A stretch of DNA of 64,000 bases, from the NCBI GenBank assembly GCA_020002185.1, contig CM034544.1, positions 33,021,024-33,085,023 on the forward strand, in the 5' to 3' direction. Below are positions 60,513 to 64,000 of this stretch, piece after piece. The position numbers and the translations under genes were made by a program. The notes under the pieces are model-generated. The model made no database searches, was not told where the DNA came from, and worked only from the letters and a program-made list of their open reading frames with translations. Every line of letters starts with the position of its first letter. Within the stretch, counting starts at the first letter, position 1. Source of the stretch: Paraescarpia echinospica. Its lineage: Eukaryota; Annelida; Polychaeta; Sabellida; Siboglinidae.

Positions 60513-60947
60513 AGTGTGACAGTGTGTCTGCCCACAATTACTATCTAAAACAAAGTACTAAAGATTGTGACTAAATTCATAATGTTTAGTAAAAGTTAAT
60601 AATACTTGACAGTAAACATAATAAAGAAAGGGAATAATTATGACAAGATATCACTAAAGTCAGAAAATATATTTGTGGATGTGTCAAATATTCAAGAATG
60701 TAATTTAGTTAGCTATGATACATGCAGGACCTGTAGAAGTCAACATAGTAAGCAATGTGACTATACCGTATTCCTTCTATTAAGTGTACAGTAAGCTTAA
60801 CAAATATTTGAGCCGTGAAAATATGTCAAATTTTGCGCTTCAAAAAGCATACATCGATGGACACTACATGTGCAAAACCAGAACACTGTAAAGTCTGATA
60901 ATTTAGGTGGTAATTTTGACATTTGTTTTCATCATTAAGGTTTGAAT
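60513..60947. other. Unique AT-rich DNA
   Basis: Nothing recognised. Confidence 0.5.
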
Positions 60948-62970
60948 CTAGTGCGCCATTGGTAGAACTTAAATTATAACAATGAAATCAACAGTCGAGG
61001 TTTGAATCTAGTGCGCCATTGGTAGAACTTAAATTATAACAATGAAATCAACAGTCGAGGTTTGAATCTAGTGCGCCATTGGTAGAACTTAAATTATAAC
61101 AATGAAATCAACAGTCGAGGTTTGAATCTAGTGCGCCATTGGTAGAACTTAAATTATAACAATGAAATCAACAGTCGAGGTTTGAATCTAGTGCGCCATT
61201 GGTAGAACTAAAATTATAACAATGAAATCAACAGTCGAGGTTTGAATCTAGTGCGCCATTGGTAGAACTTAAATTATAACAATGAAATCAACAGTCGAGG
61301 TTTGAATCTAGTGCGCCATTGGTAGAACTTAAATTATAACAATGAAATCAACAGTCGAGGTTTGAATCTGGTGCGCCATTGGTAGAACTTAAATTATAAC
61401 AATGAAATCAACAGTCGAGGTTTGAATCTAGTGCGCCATTGGTAGAACTTAAATTATAACAATGAAATCTACAGTCGAGGTTTGAATCTAGTGCGCCATT
61501 GGTAGAACTTAAATTATAACAATGAAATCAACAGTCGAGGTTTGAATCTAGTGCGCCATTGGTAGAACTTAAATTATAACAATGAAATCAACAGTCGAGG
61601 TTTGAATCTAGTGCGCCATTGGTAGAACTAAAATTATAACAATGAAATCAACAGTCGAGGTTTGAATCTAGTGCGCCATTGGTAGAACTTAAATTATAAC
61701 AATGAAATCAACAGTCGAGGTTTGAATCTAGTGCGCCAATGGTAGAACTTAAATTATAACAATGAAATCAAGTCGAGGTTTGAATCTAGTGTGCCATTGG
61801 TAGAACTTAAATTATAACAATGAAATCAAGTCGAGGTTTGAATCTAGTGCGCCAATGGTAGAACTTAAATTATAACAATGAAATCAACAGTCGAGGTTTG
61901 AATCTAGTGCGCCAATGGTAGAACTTAAATTATAACAATGAAATCAACAGTCGAGGTTTGAATCTAGTGCGCCATTGGTAGAACTTAAATTATAACAATG
62001 AAATCAACAGTCGATGTTTGAATCTAGTGCGCCATTGGTAGAACTTAAATTATAACAATGAAATCAACAGTCGAGGTTTGAATCTAGTGCGCCAATGGTA
62101 GAACTTAAATTATAACAATGAAATCAAGTCGAGGTTTGAATCTAGTGTGCCATTGGTAGAACTTAAATTATAACAATGAAATCAAGTCGAGGTTTGAATC
62201 TAGTGCGCCAATGGTAGAACTTAAATTATAACAATGAAATCAACAGTCGAGGTTTGAATCTAGTGCGCCATTGGTAGAACTTAAATTATAACAATGAAAT
62301 CAACAGTCGAGGTTTGAATCTAGTGCGCCATTGGTAGAACTAAAATTATAACAATGAAATCAACAGTCGAGGTTTGAATCTAGTGCGCCATTGGTAGAAC
62401 TTAAATTATAACAATGAAATCAACAGTCGAGGTTTGAATCTAGTGCGCCAATGGTAGAACTTAAATTATAACAATGAAATCAAGTCGAGGTTTGAATCTA
62501 GTGTGCCATTGGTAGAACTTAAATTATAACAATGAAATCAAGTCGAGGTTTGAATCTAGTGCGCCAATGGTAGAACTTAAATTATAACAATGAAATCAAC
62601 AGTCGAGGTTTGAATCTAGTGCGCCATTGGTAGAACTAAAATTATAACAATGAAATCAACAGTCGAGGTTTGAATCTAGTGCGCCATTGGTAGAACTTAA
62701 ATTATAACAATGAAATCAACAGTCGAGGTTTGAATCTAGTGCGCCAATGGTAGAACTTAAATTATAACAATGAAATCAAGTCGAGGTTTGAATCTAGTGC
62801 GCCAATGGTAGAACTTAAATTATAACAATGAAATCAAGTCGAGGTTTGAATCTAGTGTGCCATTGGTAGAACTTAAATTATAACAATAAAATCAAGTCGA
62901 GGTTTGAATCTAGTGCGCCAATGGTAGAACTTACTTAAATTATAACAATGAAATCAACAGTCGAGGTTTG
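60948..62970. repeat. 60/58-bp minisatellite, about 34 copies
   Basis: The unit contains GAGGTTTGAATCTAGTGCGC, CATTGGTAGAACTTAAATTA and ACAATGAAATCAACAGTC. The first 13 units are exactly 60 bp; later 58-bp units lacking CA in ATCAACAGTC are mixed in. A block of units with the same variants (CCAATGG, AAGTCGAGG, GTGTGCC) recurs at about 61730, 62090, 62450 and 62790. Stops in all frames. Confidence 0.98.
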
Positions 62971-63439
62971 CATTGGAGATCACTGTGATGGTGTCAGACG
63001 CTGCTAAAAAGAGGGGTGTACGCTAATTTAGGGCATGTAGGCTCAATAGAGTGAATATGGTAAGATGAAATAAGATTCCCCTGAATGTGGCTGATGCTTG
63101 AGGAGATGGCTGTGTGGAATTTTGTATGAGTTGGCCACTTGAGACACATACCAGGCCTACACAAGTGTGTTACACACAAACACACAGTGAATAAAATGAC
63201 CAAATGAACATGACAGGCATATGTCTGTGTCATTATCTATGTCACTGTCAGAGTTATTGTTGGCGTCATTGTCTGTGTCAGTGTCGATGTACATCTTGTG
63301 AGTCTGGCGTGTGTCACTAGACAATAGACAGCCAGATGTAATGTCCACCTTGATTCTCTGGTCAGTATAGTGACCAGAGCATGGCCCAACTCCATGTCTA
63401 TACCCCATACTGTTGTTAACACACAGACTGACCACAGCC
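62971..63439. other. Unique DNA
   Basis: Short (GT)CATTGTCTGTGTCA repeats at about 63220-63290; nothing else. Confidence 0.5.
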
Positions 63440-63652
63440 TGACCATAGAATGGCATACATGTGCACAAAGACTATTCGTACACAAATATCCACCACTGTC
63501 TATAGCCAGGTACTCATCCATACAGCTGAGTGCTGGTGCAACGTAGGGTGAAAAAACTTGACCAAAGTTCGACACCGCAGCACAGGATTAAAACCCAGAA
63601 TCTCTCGACTGTGAGTCTAATGGTTTAAAACACTAAGCCACGGCACTCCCTA
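63440..63652 (-). mobile_element. SINE fragment (5' part)
   Basis: Same family as 19313 and 31110. It keeps the tRNA-like head (complement of GGATTAAAACCC and of CTAAGCCACGGCACTCC) and the middle (CATACAGCTGAGTG), but lacks the AAAGCRCTTTGAG tail. Confidence 0.8.
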
Positions 63653-64000
63653 CGACAGTGAAGGTTTAATATCCATATATCACCTGTTCTTCAGCTAACC
63701 AGCCAATATATTCCTATTTTGAATGATTGTGAATTGCAATCAAACAGGCTATTAAATAAACATAACTGCTGGTAAGTTAAAAAAAATCCAATGTATTTTT
63801 CTGAAGTTTGCCTAGCATCCGGTGGTGTTTGTCACTCAAATTTACACAACTGGTATTTTGAACATAAACATACACATACTTTAACCCAATTTTTATGTAT
63901 GAAGCAAGTCTGTATTCAAACAGTATTCCTTTATTTATTAATTGTGCGCACACTGACATATATGCATACACACACTGGTTCTTTGAGTCTAAGCACAAAT
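63653..64000. other. Unique AT-rich DNA
   Basis: No feature recognised. Confidence 0.5.

Noticed and set aside
60948..62970. CRISPR-like regular repeat
   Set aside because: The whole 60-bp unit repeats with no unique spacers; it is a tandem minisatellite in animal-type DNA.
60948..62970. tRNA-like B-box (GGTTTGAATCT) in each 60-bp unit
   Set aside because: No matching T-stem, A-box at proper distance or cloverleaf can be drawn from the unit.

Overview
The window looks like intron-rich, repeat-rich nuclear DNA of an animal, most likely a marine invertebrate (a mollusc is my best guess; no marker here settles it). There is no operon-like packing, no rRNA and no stand-alone tRNA gene. Two clean exons with canonical splice signals belong to one gene. 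The rest is unique AT-rich DNA, dispersed elements and an extreme density of tandem repeats: about 27 kb of the 64 kb (rough sum of array lengths) lies in more than two dozen minisatellite or microsatellite arrays.

Gene content. A glypican gene (heparan sulfate proteoglycan core protein, GPC3/GPC5 subfamily type) runs on the minus strand. Its large Cys-rich exon is at 16514-17217 and the next exon at 4588-4874. They are separated by an 11.6 kb intron and join in the same reading phase. Together they carry 10 of the 14 conserved glypican cysteines. I did not find the upstream exons (signal peptide and first four cysteines) or the downstream exons (glycosaminoglycan attachment and GPI signal). 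Vertebrate GPC3 and GPC5 have very large introns, so most or all of the window may be intronic to this gene (inference). No other gene is convincingly supported.

Layout. 1-4.6 kb: downstream intron with a 41-bp minisatellite and a G-quadruplex motif. 4.9-16.5 kb: the 11.6 kb intron with 31-, 17-, 61-, 78-, 16- and 33-bp arrays; the 33-bp array is split by a 1.85 kb hAT-like element and a 0.2 kb inverted-repeat element. 17-28 kb: unique DNA, a SINE inside a local duplication, CAC/CAT-type, 32- and 33/35-bp arrays and a long TG tract. 28.7-39.7 kb: a dense cluster (45, 42, 45, 23, 54, 58 bp), including a minisatellite apparently grown from a transposon end and a 17-copy array with a consensus AP-1 site in each unit. 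41.2-46.6 kb: a 78-bp array with a 312-bp higher-order repeat and a 30-bp array with a YY1-like motif. 48.5 kb: a fold-back element. 49.7-55.8 kb: 40/49-, 54- and 31/58-bp arrays. 58.5-63 kb: a 17-bp array with higher-order structure, a TG tract and a 60/58-bp array.

Many long open frames (up to 813 codons) cross these arrays. They are open because the unit length is a multiple of three and carries no stop, often on both strands, and I do not treat them as genes. The most informative signals are the glypican exons, the record of transposon insertion into and growth out of minisatellites, and arrays that multiply a single transcription-factor-like motif.
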